Of a stretch of 64,000 nucleotides of DNA, positions 36,849 to 46,740 are shown in pieces. The stretch covers positions 1,612,001 to 1,676,000 of the forward strand of contig CP154437.1 of assembly GCA_039516895.1 (NCBI GenBank), in the 5' to 3' direction. Position numbers and translations under genes: made by a program. The notes under the pieces were generated by a model. The model was not told where the DNA came from. It did not search any database and saw only the letters and a list, made by a program, of their open reading frames with translations. How positions within the stretch are numbered: the stretch's first letter is position 1; each line of letters opens with the position of its first letter. The DNA is from Campylobacter coli. GTDB taxonomy: Bacteria; Campylobacterota; Campylobacteria; Campylobacterales; Campylobacteraceae.

Positions 36849-38546
36849 TTACCCTTGTAAAAATTCTACCATTTTTGAATAAATAGCTTGAGCTCTATTA
36901 TCAATATCTTCTTTTGTCCAGATATTTTTTGTGCGTTTTGACAAATCCAAAACTTCTTTTAAATTTGCATTATTAGAATTACTATATTCTATTTGCTTTT
37001 TAGCAAAAAAATTATCAATGCATTTTATATTGCTTTTTTTAGGTAGTAAAATTTTATTTCCTATATTTTCTAAATACTCAAAATGAGATTGCTCATCCCA
37101 TTCATTAAAATTAGCATTTTGCCATTGCTTTGGTAAAATATGTTCAACCTCCAAAGAATCAGAATCTATAACTTGCTTAAAATCATCATAAATATAGGCA
37201 TATAAAAACAAAATATACTTGGTCTTTCTTGAATCAAAGTTTCTACTTACCTCTAGAAAATTCTCGAAACTAGGAATATTTTGTTTTGCTAGAAAACTCT
37301 CATTTATTTTAAGTTTTACATTCATTTTAAATACAATTTCTTTAATTACATTAATTGATGCATTACCATTTAAAAATGCTAAAGTAACATATTGAATTAA
37401 TATTGGTAAATATTTGTCAAACTCTTTACTAAATTCATCTTTATTGTCTATATTATCTTTATTTCTCCAAACCAGACAACTAACAAATGCTTTCCATGAA
37501 TCGTTTTGAAATAAATTTAAAATTTTCATATACTTATTTGACAAATCACTTAAATAATTTTCAGGTTTATCCCAAAAATTTGCCAAACTCTTTATAAAAT
37601 ACATTGTATTATCTCTATAAAGCCAATTATCTATTGCTCCATAATATACTTTTTTATCGGATTTTGTGAAAAAATTTAATACACTATGAGTCGTAGTATC
37701 AAAATCCTTATTTTCGGCACGAATTACATGCATAAATTGCAAAAACAAGAAATCTAAATTTTTTATATTATTACTTTCATCAATTTTTGCTTCCAATTCT
37801 TTCCACTCATTAGCAAATTCATTTTTATGTGAAACTCTTTTATAGATATATCCTTTTAAAATATCAGCATTGGAAAGTGGCAATCCTCTTGAGTTTAATG
37901 TATTAAATATAGTCATAGCAGACTCTTGACTATCACAGATTACTATTAGCGTAAAAAGTGTTTTTGATAAAAACATTTTGCATAACATTTCCCATTGCAA
38001 TGGTCTAGTTGTTTTAAATTCTAATAGCTTATCATAGAAAAAATTAAAATTTTTAGCATACCTTGAATTTGATTTTCGTAAATTTTCAAGATTGATTTCT
38101 TTGTTTAATAACTCGTTTAATATGATATTGTCACAATCCGTAATCACTCTACTACTTAAATGGCTTTTGCTATAATCTAGACCATGATCTAGGTCATATT
38201 CCCAAATACATTTACCGAAACCTTCTAAATAGCTTATCTTTACATTAGCTTGCTCTGACTGAAAATGTTCATAAAATGCCCTGAAAAATAATGTAAAAGT
38301 AGTAATTCTCTGTTGTCCATCTATAATTTCTAGTTCATTTTTATCGTTTTGATAAGCAACAATGGAACCCAGAAAATATTCACTTATATTTTCCCCATCA
38401 CCAAAGACTTCCAAAATATCATTCCAAAGAGTCTCACATTCATCTATACCCCATCTATACGGTCTTTGATATTCAGGAATTACAAATTTAACCCCTTCAT
38501 CACTTAATAATTTGCATACATATTCTTTCTTTGGTTTAAATTCCAT
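36849..38546 (-). CDS. DUF262/DUF1524 protein (GmrSD-like, predicted defence nuclease)
   Basis: About 565 residues from ATG 38546; an in-frame TTG at 38567 is possible. N-terminal DUF262 domain: IPEYQRPYRWG (23-33) and IDGQQRITT (75-83), a ParB-like nucleotide-binding motif, then FNTLNSRGLPLSNADILKGY. C-terminal DUF1524 with the HNH-type EVEHILPKQW near 466-475 and NIGNKILL further on. Fused GmrS-GmrD proteins are type IV restriction enzymes against modified phage DNA. It lies between conserved znuB and rimP, an accessory slot. The exact target is unknown. Confidence 0.85.
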   Translation of the reverse strand: MEFKPKKEYVCKLLSDEGVKFVIPEYQRPYRWGIDECETLWNDILEVFGDGENISEYFLGSIVAYQNDKNELEIIDGQQRITTFTLFFRAFYEHFQSEQANVKISYLEGFGKCIWEYDLDHGLDYSKSHLSSRVITDCDNIILNELLNKEINLENLRKSNSRYAKNFNFFYDKLLEFKTTRPLQWEMLCKMFLSKTLFTLIVICDSQESAMTIFNTLNSRGLPLSNADILKGYIYKRVSHKNEFANEWKELEAKIDESNNIKNLDFLFLQFMHVIRAENKDFDTTTHSVLNFFTKSDKKVYYGAIDNWLYRDNTMYFIKSLANFWDKPENYLSDLSNKYMKILNLFQNDSWKAFVSCLVWRNKDNIDNKDEFSKEFDKYLPILIQYVTLAFLNGNASINVIKEIVFKMNVKLKINESFLAKQNIPSFENFLEVSRNFDSRKTKYILFLYAYIYDDFKQVIDSDSLEVEHILPKQWQNANFNEWDEQSHFEYLENIGNKILLPKKSNIKCIDNFFAKKQIEYSNSNNANLKEVLDLSKRTKNIWTKEDIDNRAQAIYSKMVEFLQG

Positions 38547-38602
38547 ATTAAGTCTTTCTCTAAACAAATATTTAATATTATCATTTTTTATTAAATAATA
38601 AT

Positions 38603-38983
38603 TTAAAAATTTTTATGTTTATATTCTAAAAATTTAATATACCAACCAATGCAAGCACTAGGTGTTCCATTTAGCTTTTTTCTTTCATAGTTAATCTTAT
38701 ATAAAATATCATCTTTATTTTTGATTTTGTTAAGTAAAAATTTAAGTGCAGGTAAAGAATCTGTATCTAAATTATATAATTCACACTCACAAGATATAAT
38801 TCCATTAGCATATAATCTTTGAAAAAATTTTTTTGTTTTGCTTCCACAATAATCATTTTTTGTTGCTTTGGTTAAATTTGAATTCTCATCTAGGAAATAT
38901 CTAAAATCTTCCTTATTACTTTTTTCAAAAATATTTATTTCAAACATGATATTATCTTCAAAAACAAAAACAGTATTTTTCAC
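38603..38983 (-). CDS. Hypothetical protein of the accessory island
   Basis: 126 residues from a GTG start with a strong AAGGAAAG 4 bases upstream; an ATG at codon 13 is the alternative. Soluble, Lys/Asn-rich, four Cys (DYCGSKTKKFF, SCECEL, SACIGW). No known domain recognised. It stands 56 bases upstream of the DUF262 gene on the same strand, so it is likely cotranscribed and may be an accessory to it (inference). Confidence 0.65.
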   Translation of the reverse strand: MKNTVFVFEDNIMFEINIFEKSNKEDFRYFLDENSNLTKATKNDYCGSKTKKFFQRLYANGIISCECELYNLDTDSLPALKFLLNKIKNKDDILYKINYERKKLNGTPSACIGWYIKFLEYKHKNF

Positions 38984-39054
38984 AATTCTTTCCTTATTTG
39001 ATTATCCTTTAATAAATTTCATTGATAAAAACAACTTATTTAATCTATATAAAA

Positions 39055-39342
39055 TTAATCTACAATCGCAAAAAATTTACAATTTTTATAATATCTATAA
39101 AATCTTTCTCCGTTTTTATTCATAGTTTTGAGATAATTAAAAACAGGTGAAGTCCACCTATAACCTCGACTTTTAGTATGAAATTCATCTATCAATCCAC
39201 CCTCTTGATAAACATACACACTCATACCGCCATTTTTTACAACTGCTTCTTTAAATTCATCCTCATCTTTTGGAAAATGGTAATACACATTACCATTTTT
39301 ATCCGGATTGCTTATTTTCCAATCGTATTTATATTCTAGCAT
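39055..39342 (-). CDS. Small hypothetical protein
   Basis: 95 residues, soluble, rich in aromatic residues (YDWKISNPDKNGNVYYHFPK, then GERFYRYYKNCKFFAIVD). ATG start after AAAAGGCATACA. Family not recognised; a small gene next to rimP is known in C. jejuni and this may be it. It is the first gene of the minus-strand island and is followed by 71 bases to the next gene. Confidence 0.65.
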   Translation of the reverse strand: MLEYKYDWKISNPDKNGNVYYHFPKDEDEFKEAVVKNGGMSVYVYQEGGLIDEFHTKSRGYRWTSPVFNYLKTMNKNGERFYRYYKNCKFFAIVD

Positions 39343-39391
39343 TGTATGCCTTTTGATTTTTTGTGTTTGGTTTTAATTATATAAAAGATAA

Positions 39392-39419
39392 GTAAAAATT
39401 TAGAAATCTAAATTTTTAC
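39392..39419. terminator. 13-bp perfect hairpin at the end of the rimP operon
   Basis: GTAAAAATTTAGA is exactly inverted to TCTAAATTTTTAC around AA. The rimP stop codon (39416-39418) lies in the stem. It probably ends the nine-gene translation/lipid A operon and insulates the island from it. Confidence 0.65.
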
Positions 39420-39859
39420 CATTGTATGAAGGTTCTAGCTTTTTTAATATCGCTAAATTTTAAAGTAGTTTTTTCTTGATTTTCTAAATTTTCTAAAGTG
39501 ATATTTTCATCCTCTACGCTGATGATTTTTGCTTCGATTTTTTCTTTTTCATTGGTTGTGATTTTTACAAGCTCGTTGATACTTTTTGCAAAATGCTCTA
39601 TCTTGCTAAGTTTTCTCTCAAGTCCTGCTGAAGATACTTCTAAAAAATACTCCCCACTTACAGGTGGTTCCACATCGAAAATGGGTGATAAAATTTCACT
39701 AAGCCTTGCACAATCATCCAAATTCACACCCGTTCTTTCACCCTTTTCATCTAAGGGCTTCATCACATAAACGCGGTAAATTTTCTTGCCATTTTCACTA
39801 GTTAATTCGCTATCATAAAGCTCTAAATTCACTTCTTTACACAAAGCTTCAAGATTCAT
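39416..39859 (-). CDS. rimP: Ribosome maturation factor RimP
   Basis: 147 residues. N-terminal domain with ELYDSELTSENGKKIYRVYV, then NLDDCARLSEILSPIFDVE and the signature YFLEVSSAGLERKL; C-terminal SH3-like barrel. Needed for 30S maturation. It overlaps rbfA by 11 bases and is last in the operon. Confidence 0.94.
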   Translation of the reverse strand: MNLEALCKEVNLELYDSELTSENGKKIYRVYVMKPLDEKGERTGVNLDDCARLSEILSPIFDVEPPVSGEYFLEVSSAGLERKLSKIEHFAKSINELVKITTNEKEKIEAKIISVEDENITLENLENQEKTTLKFSDIKKARTFIQW

Positions 39860-40211
39860 TTTTGTCCTTTTTTATTTTTTCAAAAAGTGCGTCCATATGG
39901 TTTTGATACTCAAGTCTATCATCAAATTTAAAGTGAAAATTTGGACATCTATACCAGCCTTGTTCACTCATACAATAGTTCTGCAAAGCTCTGCTCGCTT
40001 TTTTTAAAGAATTTAAAATCTTCTCTTGCTCGTGAGTATTAAAAAACATTTTATCAAGATATACAAAGGCATCGTATCTGCCTTTTTTACACTCTACATC
40101 CACTACGCAAAGATTTTTCAAATTCTCATCATCTAAATTTGCCAAAGCTTCAGGGATAAGTTCTTTTAAGATACTTTCGGTGCGAAGTTTTTTAATCTCA
40201 CTTGGATTCAT
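39849..40211 (-). CDS. rbfA: Ribosome-binding factor A
   Basis: 120 residues with the type-II KH fold: [19 protein letters not shown] at the N-terminus, [17 protein letters not shown] and [19 protein letters not shown] near the C-terminus. It acts in 16S rRNA 5' processing. ATGA-type overlap with infB. Confidence 0.9.
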   Translation of the reverse strand: MNPSEIKKLRTESILKELIPEALANLDDENLKNLCVVDVECKKGRYDAFVYLDKMFFNTHEQEKILNSLKKASRALQNYCMSEQGWYRCPNFHFKFDDRLEYQNHMDALFEKIKKDKNES

Positions 40212-42778
40212 AGACTTGCTTGTTCCTCTACTTCTTTATAGCTTTCTATATAATCACCCACTCTCATATCATCACACCCTTCTATGCCTACGCCACATTC
40301 ATAGCCTTTTGCCACTTCTTTAGCATCATCTTTAAAGCGTTTAAGTGAGCTTACATTTCCTTCATAAACCACAACTCCATCACGGATAAGGCGAATTTTA
40401 GCCCCGCGGTTAATCACGCCTTCAGTTACCATACAACCTGCAATTTGACCGATTTTTGGTACATTGATCACTTGTCTAATCTCTGCTTGTCCAAGTTGTT
40501 CTTCAGAGATGATAGGACTCATCATACCACCCAGCAAGGCTTTTACATCATCAAGTAGATTATAAATGACATTATAAGTTTTTATTTCCACGCCTTTATC
40601 TTTAGCACGCTCTTTGATCTCTCCTGTTGGGCGTATGTTAAAGCCTAGTACGATGGAGTTTTCACTTGCGCTTGCAAGCTCTATATCACTTTGCGTGATC
40701 CCCCCTACTCCGCTGTGTATGATATTGACTTTAATTTCATCATTTCTAAGCTTTTCTAAGCTTGCTTTTAAGGCTTCTAACGATCCTTGCACATCAGCTT
40801 TTAAAATCACAGGAAGGGCTTTTAAGTTTCCTTCTTTGATCTTCGCTCCAAGCTCATCTATACTTACTTTAGTCGATTTGCTGAGTTCTTTTTGGCGGTT
40901 GTATTCGTGGCGCTTGTTAGCATACTCTCTTGCTTCTTTATCACTCTTCACTGCGATTAAAATTTCGCCTGCATCAGCCACTTCGCTAAGCCCTACGATG
41001 ACACCACATTCACCCGGTTTGATCTCTTTTAAAGCTTTACCTTGATCATCGCTCATTGCGCGCACTTTTCCATAAGCTTCGCCTGCAACGATAGTGCTTC
41101 CTACTTTAAGCGTTCCATTTTGCACGATGATAGTAGCTACCGCACCGCGTCCTTTTTGGATAGAACTCTCTATAACACTTGCTTTTGCAAAGCTTTTTGG
41201 ATTGGCTTTGAGTTCTAAAATATCAGCTTGTAAAAGCACGATTTCAAGCAAATCTTCAATACCCATTCCTGTTTTAGCAGAAACTCCTACAAATTCATAA
41301 GATCCGCCCCATTCTACTGGCATGATTTCCATTTCAGCAAGTTGAGTTTTTACCATGTCAGGATTTGCAGCTTCTTTATCCATTTTGTTAATCGCTATGA
41401 TGATAGGCACACCTGCTGCTTTAGCGTGATTGATCGCTTCTTTAGTTTGTGGTTTTACCCCATCATCTGCTGCTACAACGATGATAACGATATCTGTTAT
41501 GCTTGCACCCCTTGCACGCATAGCAGTAAAAGCTTCGTGACCTGGAGTATCTATAAAAGTGATTTTACGCCCATTTTTTTCCACCATATAAGCGCCCACA
41601 TGTTGAGTGATCCCCCCTGCTTCACCACTAGCAACGCGAGATTTTCTGATATAATCAAGCAAAGAAGTTTTACCATGATCAACGTGCCCCATGATAGTAA
41701 TCACCGGTGCTCTACTTACCAAATCTTTCTCATCAACTTCTTCTTCATAGTCTTTTACATAATCAAACTCATCTGCTTCGTTGATGATATTGATCTCTAT
41801 GCCAAATTCAGCAGCTAAAATTTCAATCGCATCTTCATCTAAAAAATCATTTTTAGTTGTCATCATACCCAGCATGAAAAGTTTTGAAATCACTTCGCTT
41901 ACGCTTTTGCCTATCTTATCTGCAAATTCATAAACACGAATTTCTTTTGAAATTTCTACGCTCGAAACCGCTTCATTTTCTTTTTTCTCAACTTTTTTAG
42001 GTGGTTTTTTACGACTTCTTCTTTGAATTCCGCCCTCAAGTCCAAGATTTGCTGAATTTCCAACTGATTGGCGCAAAAAGTTAGGTGGTTTTTTCATAGT
42101 ATTTTGTGGTTTTTCTTGTTCTTTTACGCTAAAATCAGGTAAAACCACTACATCTTCATCTTCTAAAGAAATATCAGCAAAATCATGACCTTCTAAAAAG
42201 TCCATTTTTTCAGCACTTTCTTTTTTAGTCGCGACAAAAGGCTTTTTCTCTTTTTTCTTTTTCTTTAAATTTTCATCCGCATTTGAAAACATAGTTTTTA
42301 AACTAAGGCGTTCTTCATTTGAAGGAGTAGTAGCCTTTGGCTCTTCTTTTTTCGCAGCTTCTTCTTCATCTTTTTTCTTTTTAACGATCACAAGCCCTCT
42401 TCTTTTAGCTAAAGTTGCACTCGCTAAGCTCTCTTGAATGTTTTCTTTAGGCCCTTCAGGACTTTTTGGTTCAGGCTTTGCTTCTTCTACAACTTTAGCT
42501 GGAGCTTTTACTTCTACTTCTTTGGGTAATTTTTCTTCTTTTTTTTCTTCTTTAGGTGCAGCTTTAGCTTTTTTTATAGGATCTTGTTTTAAATTTTTCT
42601 TGAAAGCCTCGGGAATGATTTTAGTTTGTATATACTCATAAATTCCTGCTGCAACTTCGGGTTCTACAGCATTAGATGCGGTCTTGATATTTAATCCTAA
42701 TTCATTTGCTTTCTCGATAATTTCTTTGCTATCATAGCCTAATTCTTTCGCAATTTCATGAATTCTAATTTTTGCCAT
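40208..42778 (-). CDS. infB: Translation initiation factor IF-2
   Basis: 856 residues. An IF2_N domain at the start ([20 protein letters not shown]), a long Lys/Glu/Pro-rich linker, a second IF2_N-like domain near 280, then the GTPase: [15 protein letters not shown] (G1), [16 protein letters not shown] (G3), AINKMDK (G4), followed by domains II-IV. Large antisense reading frames in this region are artefacts of its composition. It overlaps rbfA and the YlxR-like gene. Confidence 0.96.
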   Translation of the reverse strand: MAKIRIHEIAKELGYDSKEIIEKANELGLNIKTASNAVEPEVAAGIYEYIQTKIIPEAFKKNLKQDPIKKAKAAPKEEKKEEKLPKEVEVKAPAKVVEEAKPEPKSPEGPKENIQESLASATLAKRRGLVIVKKKKDEEEAAKKEEPKATTPSNEERLSLKTMFSNADENLKKKKKEKKPFVATKKESAEKMDFLEGHDFADISLEDEDVVVLPDFSVKEQEKPQNTMKKPPNFLRQSVGNSANLGLEGGIQRRSRKKPPKKVEKKENEAVSSVEISKEIRVYEFADKIGKSVSEVISKLFMLGMMTTKNDFLDEDAIEILAAEFGIEINIINEADEFDYVKDYEEEVDEKDLVSRAPVITIMGHVDHGKTSLLDYIRKSRVASGEAGGITQHVGAYMVEKNGRKITFIDTPGHEAFTAMRARGASITDIVIIVVAADDGVKPQTKEAINHAKAAGVPIIIAINKMDKEAANPDMVKTQLAEMEIMPVEWGGSYEFVGVSAKTGMGIEDLLEIVLLQADILELKANPKSFAKASVIESSIQKGRGAVATIIVQNGTLKVGSTIVAGEAYGKVRAMSDDQGKALKEIKPGECGVIVGLSEVADAGEILIAVKSDKEAREYANKRHEYNRQKELSKSTKVSIDELGAKIKEGNLKALPVILKADVQGSLEALKASLEKLRNDEIKVNIIHSGVGGITQSDIELASASENSIVLGFNIRPTGEIKERAKDKGVEIKTYNVIYNLLDDVKALLGGMMSPIISEEQLGQAEIRQVINVPKIGQIAGCMVTEGVINRGAKIRLIRDGVVVYEGNVSSLKRFKDDAKEVAKGYECGVGIEGCDDMRVGDYIESYKEVEEQASL

Positions 42779-43058
42779 TTAAAACTATCTCCTTTAAATT
42801 CTGCTGAGTGATTTTTGTATTTAAATTTTTGCAAGATCTAAAAAATGCTTTTTGCAAGACTTTGCCTTCACTCAAAATGCAAGTCTCACACAAATAAACA
42901 CTGCGTCCAAAATCAAAGTCTTTATAAAGCTCGCCTTGAAAATGTTTAAATCGATGCATACTTTTTTGCAAATATCGATTTTTACAGACTATACACATTC
43001 GAATAGGCTCATGTTTATCTTTTGTAAAATTATATCTTTTTTTTTCTTTTTTTAGCAA
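42765..43058 (-). CDS. YlxR-like RNA-binding protein
   Basis: 97 residues. The YlxR (DUF448) motif is seen as [20 protein letters not shown], then [16 protein letters not shown]. The family binds nucleic acid and sits next to infB in many bacteria. It overlaps thrB by 7 bases and infB by 14 bases. Confidence 0.85.
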   Translation of the reverse strand: MLKKEKKRYNFTKDKHEPIRMCIVCKNRYLQKSMHRFKHFQGELYKDFDFGRSVYLCETCILSEGKVLQKAFFRSCKNLNTKITQQNLKEIVLNGKN

Positions 43059-43930
43059 ATTTTAAAGCCTTTATTGTCAAATTCCAAACAAAGAACTTTA
43101 AAATGTCCAAATTTCTGCTCCATTTTTTGAGCCAAATGCTTTGCATCATCTTTGTATGCTAAATTAAAAAAGCTTGAGCCTGAACCTGAAAGCGTGCTCA
43201 TTAAAGCCTTATTTTCAAGGGCAAATTTTTGCACCTCAAAAAGCTCGGGTAAATTTTGCATTCTACGCGTTTGGTGCAATAAATCCTTGCTAGCAAGAGC
43301 AAGTAAATCATACTTTTTTTCCAAAAAACAAGCTGTAAGAAAAGAAGAATGGCAAAGATTAAAAACACAATCTTTCAAACTCAAATTCGAAGGCAAGGCA
43401 TTACGACTTTGTTCTGTACTCATCGCTACATTAGGTATAACCACGACAGCATTTAAATTTTCATCTAAATCTTTTTTTATACTGAAAACTTTTTCATTTT
43501 CTACCACAGATACTACAAAGCCGCCAAGCGCTGCAGGAGCTATATTGTCAGGATGATTCTCGTATTTTAACGCTTCATTTAAAATTTTCTCTTTATCTGC
43601 TTTAAAACCCGCCATCTCATAAGCACTCGCAATAGCGCCGATAATCACTGCCGAAGAGCTACCAAGTCCGCGAGATAAAGGAATGGTATTATCAAAAATA
43701 AATCTAAAATGATCTTTCCTACCGCTTAATCTTTGATAAATTTCATTAAAAATACTTACAAAAATATTATTTTTTTTAAGACTTAAATTCTCACTTCCTT
43801 CGCCATTGACACTGATGCTAAAAAAATTTGACTTCTCGATAATAGTATGATTAAAAAGCGCTAAACTCAATCCCAAACAATCAAACCCAGGGCCTAAATT
43901 CGCACTTGTAGCAGGTACTAAAATTTTCAA
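43052..43930 (-). CDS. thrB: Homoserine kinase
   Basis: 292 residues, GHMP kinase: PATSANLGPGFDCLGLSLAL at the N-terminus, the glycine-rich loop PLSRGLGSSSAVIIGAIASA near residue 90, and LMSTLSGSGSSFFNLAY in the C-terminal part. It phosphorylates homoserine for threonine synthesis, using the product of hom. Eighteen bases separate it from the tsaB-like gene. Confidence 0.94.
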   Translation of the reverse strand: MKILVPATSANLGPGFDCLGLSLALFNHTIIEKSNFFSISVNGEGSENLSLKKNNIFVSIFNEIYQRLSGRKDHFRFIFDNTIPLSRGLGSSSAVIIGAIASAYEMAGFKADKEKILNEALKYENHPDNIAPAALGGFVVSVVENEKVFSIKKDLDENLNAVVVIPNVAMSTEQSRNALPSNLSLKDCVFNLCHSSFLTACFLEKKYDLLALASKDLLHQTRRMQNLPELFEVQKFALENKALMSTLSGSGSSFFNLAYKDDAKHLAQKMEQKFGHFKVLCLEFDNKGFKIC

Positions 43931-43947
43931 TTTTTTTCCTAAATTCT

Positions 43948-44376
43948 TTAAATTGCAGATAAAAAGTAAAAAGGTAGATTATCATCTTTTTTATTAAGCT
44001 TGCTTAAATTTGGAGGTAAAAAAAACTCTCCAGCTGTATTTTCCTCCAAGATGATCTCATCTTCTTTTTTCACAAAACACATATTTTTATGAGCGGCAAT
44101 GGGTTGATTGTTGTTAAGCTCAAAAGCACTGATAGCAAAAAGAGGGATATTTTTCACTATACTCAGCGTGCTAAGACTTACATAAGAAATTTTAATCCCC
44201 ATATAAGAGCCTGGACCATTAGCATAAATTAACTCATCAAAGCTAAATTCTTTTAGCAAAATCTTTAAAATTTTTGGCACAAACTCACTTGCCTTTTCTT
44301 CGCTCTCTATACTTTTTACAAGTTTATCATCTTGATAAACACCGATCATCAAAGGTTTAGATAAAGCATTAAGCAA
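43948..44376 (-). CDS. tsaB: TsaB-like t6A factor (short)
   Basis: 142 residues. YANGPGSYMGIKISYVSL matches the TsaB signature GPGSFTGLR. Only the N-terminal ASKHA lobe is present; usual TsaB has about 220 residues. TsaB pairs with TsaD in tRNA t6A37 synthesis; epsilonproteobacterial versions are short, so it is probably functional. Eleven bases follow lpxC. Confidence 0.78.
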   Translation of the reverse strand: MLNALSKPLMIGVYQDDKLVKSIESEEKASEFVPKILKILLKEFSFDELIYANGPGSYMGIKISYVSLSTLSIVKNIPLFAISAFELNNNQPIAAHKNMCFVKKEDEIILEENTAGEFFLPPNLSKLNKKDDNLPFYFLSAI

Positions 44377-44387
44377 TAATGAATTTT

Positions 44388-45272
44388 TTATGCAAAAACC
44401 TTTTCATAAGCTTTTTCATTTGCTTTTTCAAGAGTCACTATCTCATAAGCATCTTTATCTTTTAACACTTCTTTAGTGAGTAAATGATTTAAATGATGGC
44501 TTCCAGCATATGAAATATAATCTCCAAAAACACGATATCCAAGCAAAGTCAAATCCCCAATCGCGTCTAAAATTTTATGTCTTACAAATTCATCCTTAAA
44601 GCGCAAACCTTCAGGATTTAAAATACGATTATCATCTACAACTATAGTATTTTCCAAGCTTCCGCCCAATGCTAAATTCATATCTCTAAGAGCTTGAACA
44701 TCTTTTAAAAAACCAAAAGTCCTAGCTCTTGCTATATTTTCTATATAGTTTTTCTTGCTGAATTCAAAATTATAACTTTGTTCTCCTATAACAGCATTAT
44801 CAAACTTGATAGTATAATTAATACGCGGTTCTTTAGTCGGAGTTAAACGCACATATTTATCACCATCTCTTACCTCTATAGGCTTTTTAATCACCATAAT
44901 TTTTTTAGGTGCATCAAGCTCTTTAACCCCTGCTTCATCAAGCATCATACAAAAACTAATACTTGAACCATCCATCACCGGTGCCTCATTGGCATTTAAA
45001 ACGATACGAACATTATCGATCCCATAAGCATTGATTGCGCTCATTAAATGCTCTATGGTGGAAATAAACCCTCTTTCATCGCCCAAAACCGTTGCCATTT
45101 GGGTATTGATAACATTTTCAGGACTTGCCTTATAAGTAGCATTTAAATCGCTTCTAAAAAAAACTATCCCACTATTTGCTTCTAAAGGCTCTAGGGTAAT
45201 CTCGATAGGCTCTCCTTTATGAAGCCCTATACCCACGCCTTTTACAGCTTTTGCTAAAGTTAATTGTTTCAT
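44388..45272 (-). CDS. lpxC: UDP-3-O-acyl-GlcNAc deacetylase
   Basis: 294 residues; first committed step of lipid A synthesis. Zn ligands: FISTIEHLMSAINAYGID (His), and DEFVRHKILDAIGDL (His and Asp), with the catalytic GSHHLNHLL near the C-terminus. VGIGLHKGEPIEITL is the usual N-terminus. Its start overlaps the M23 peptidase stop by one base. Confidence 0.95.
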   Translation of the reverse strand: MKQLTLAKAVKGVGIGLHKGEPIEITLEPLEANSGIVFFRSDLNATYKASPENVINTQMATVLGDERGFISTIEHLMSAINAYGIDNVRIVLNANEAPVMDGSSISFCMMLDEAGVKELDAPKKIMVIKKPIEVRDGDKYVRLTPTKEPRINYTIKFDNAVIGEQSYNFEFSKKNYIENIARARTFGFLKDVQALRDMNLALGGSLENTIVVDDNRILNPEGLRFKDEFVRHKILDAIGDLTLLGYRVFGDYISYAGSHHLNHLLTKEVLKDKDAYEIVTLEKANEKAYEKVFA

Positions 45273-46645
45273 TAATTTTTTCCTAAAATTATTTTTTTAC
45301 CTTCGTTTAAAACATTGTAAATATTATTTTCTATCCATTTTTTATCTTGCCATTGCTCAGGGCGTGTTTCAACACCTTGAACCAAAACACCAAAGTGCAA
45401 ATGATCTCCCAAAGCCAATCCACTTACACCTGTTCTACCTATTACACTTTTTTTGCTTAAAATCTCATCAATTTCAACATTTTTAGAAGAACAATGCCCA
45501 TAAAGACTATAAACTCCAAAACCATGATAGACGATTAAATTAAGTCCATAAATTCCATTTTCTTCTGCAAATACGACTTTACCTGGATTATTGCTTATAA
45601 TAGGAGCTTCTGCTACACTTGCTAAATCAATCCCCATATGATAAGAATCGCTTACAAATTGTCCATTGTAAGAATAATACCTATGATCAGCAAAATCTGC
45701 TACCTTCATACCATTTCGAAGTGGTAAAAATAAATCGATTTTAAAATTATCGATTTTACTTTCAGGGACTTCTGAAGTGATCTTATGTATCAAAATTTCA
45801 TTATTGTCTCTTAAGGTTTCATTCACAAATTTAAATTTCTCAAAACGCGTAAAATTATTATCTTTTGGTGCATACTCTTGTGCTAAATCTTCTATCTTGC
45901 CATCTAAAAATCTATCTGTAAGATTGATATTTGAAACGCGGTATTTGCGATTGACAAAATAATACCTTATACGCTCTTTAGTTATATTGCCAGCCTTGTC
46001 TGTGGCAATAATATAAGCACGAAATTCTTCATCTCTTGCATCCCAAGCTATAAGAGCTGCGTAATATCCTTCTTTTAAATAAGGAGTAGCCTTAAAGATT
46101 TTTCCTGTATTTGTTTCTATATAAACCTTATCCAAATTCGCATCACTAGCCGAGAATACAACGCTAGCAGCACCCCCTTGCTCAATCTGATAAGAATTGC
46201 TCAATATATTTACCTTTGGAGCACTATCATCGATCATAACAAGGACTTTTTTACTGGCTTCATTACCATTGAAAAAATTCCAAAAACTATTATCTCTAGC
46301 TTTAATCTCCATAATAAAAGATTTTACTTTTTCTTTATAAGCAAGTTTTGGTAGAGCAACTTGCAAGGTAATATCATTTGAATTTTGAATTTTTTCATCT
46401 ACTATAAGCATACCTGTTCCATTGCCTTCTTTTTGCAAGAAGATTTGAACACTTTCAATAAAACCTTCATCATCTTTTACATGAACCGAAATAGGTTTTT
46501 TAAGATCACTATAAATGATATCTGGCATAAGGATTTTAGGAGGTGTCGTTTCAAAACCATTCATTTTTGAAGCAAAAAACGCTAAAGCACCAATTAAAAC
46601 CAAAATTAAAAGATATAGATAAAATTTTCCCTTTTTTCTTGCCAT
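45272..46645 (-). CDS. M23-family peptidoglycan metallopeptidase, membrane-anchored
   Basis: 457 residues: one N-terminal anchor helix (FYLYLLILVLIGALAFFAS), a periplasmic strand-rich region of about 280 residues, and a C-terminal LytM/M23 domain with all Zn motifs: SYHMGIDLASVAEAPI (His, Asp) near residue 337, LYGHCSS and GDHLHFGVLVQG (HxH). Likely a DD-endopeptidase in cell-wall shaping. Same strand as lpxC and tyrA; a 95-base gap to tyrA may hold a promoter. Confidence 0.9.
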   Translation of the reverse strand: MARKKGKFYLYLLILVLIGALAFFASKMNGFETTPPKILMPDIIYSDLKKPISVHVKDDEGFIESVQIFLQKEGNGTGMLIVDEKIQNSNDITLQVALPKLAYKEKVKSFIMEIKARDNSFWNFFNGNEASKKVLVMIDDSAPKVNILSNSYQIEQGGAASVVFSASDANLDKVYIETNTGKIFKATPYLKEGYYAALIAWDARDEEFRAYIIATDKAGNITKERIRYYFVNRKYRVSNINLTDRFLDGKIEDLAQEYAPKDNNFTRFEKFKFVNETLRDNNEILIHKITSEVPESKIDNFKIDLFLPLRNGMKVADFADHRYYSYNGQFVSDSYHMGIDLASVAEAPIISNNPGKVVFAEENGIYGLNLIVYHGFGVYSLYGHCSSKNVEIDEILSKKSVIGRTGVSGLALGDHLHFGVLVQGVETRPEQWQDKKWIENNIYNVLNEGKKIILGKN

Positions 46646-46740
46646 ATTTTTTCCTAATATATTTTTATTTTAACAAAATTTATTTTTCTTAAAAAACTTA
46701 AAAAAATTTTATTATAATTTCAGTAAATATCAAGCAAATT

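Noticed and set aside
40614-41045. 143-residue plus-strand frame opposite infB
   Set aside because: Antisense to conserved IF-2 domains; Ser/Leu-rich composition is what reverse-strand reading of this gene gives.
41342-41818. 158-residue plus-strand frame opposite infB
   Set aside because: It is fully antisense to the GTPase domain of IF-2, has no plausible ribosome binding site and a biased composition; a shadow frame.
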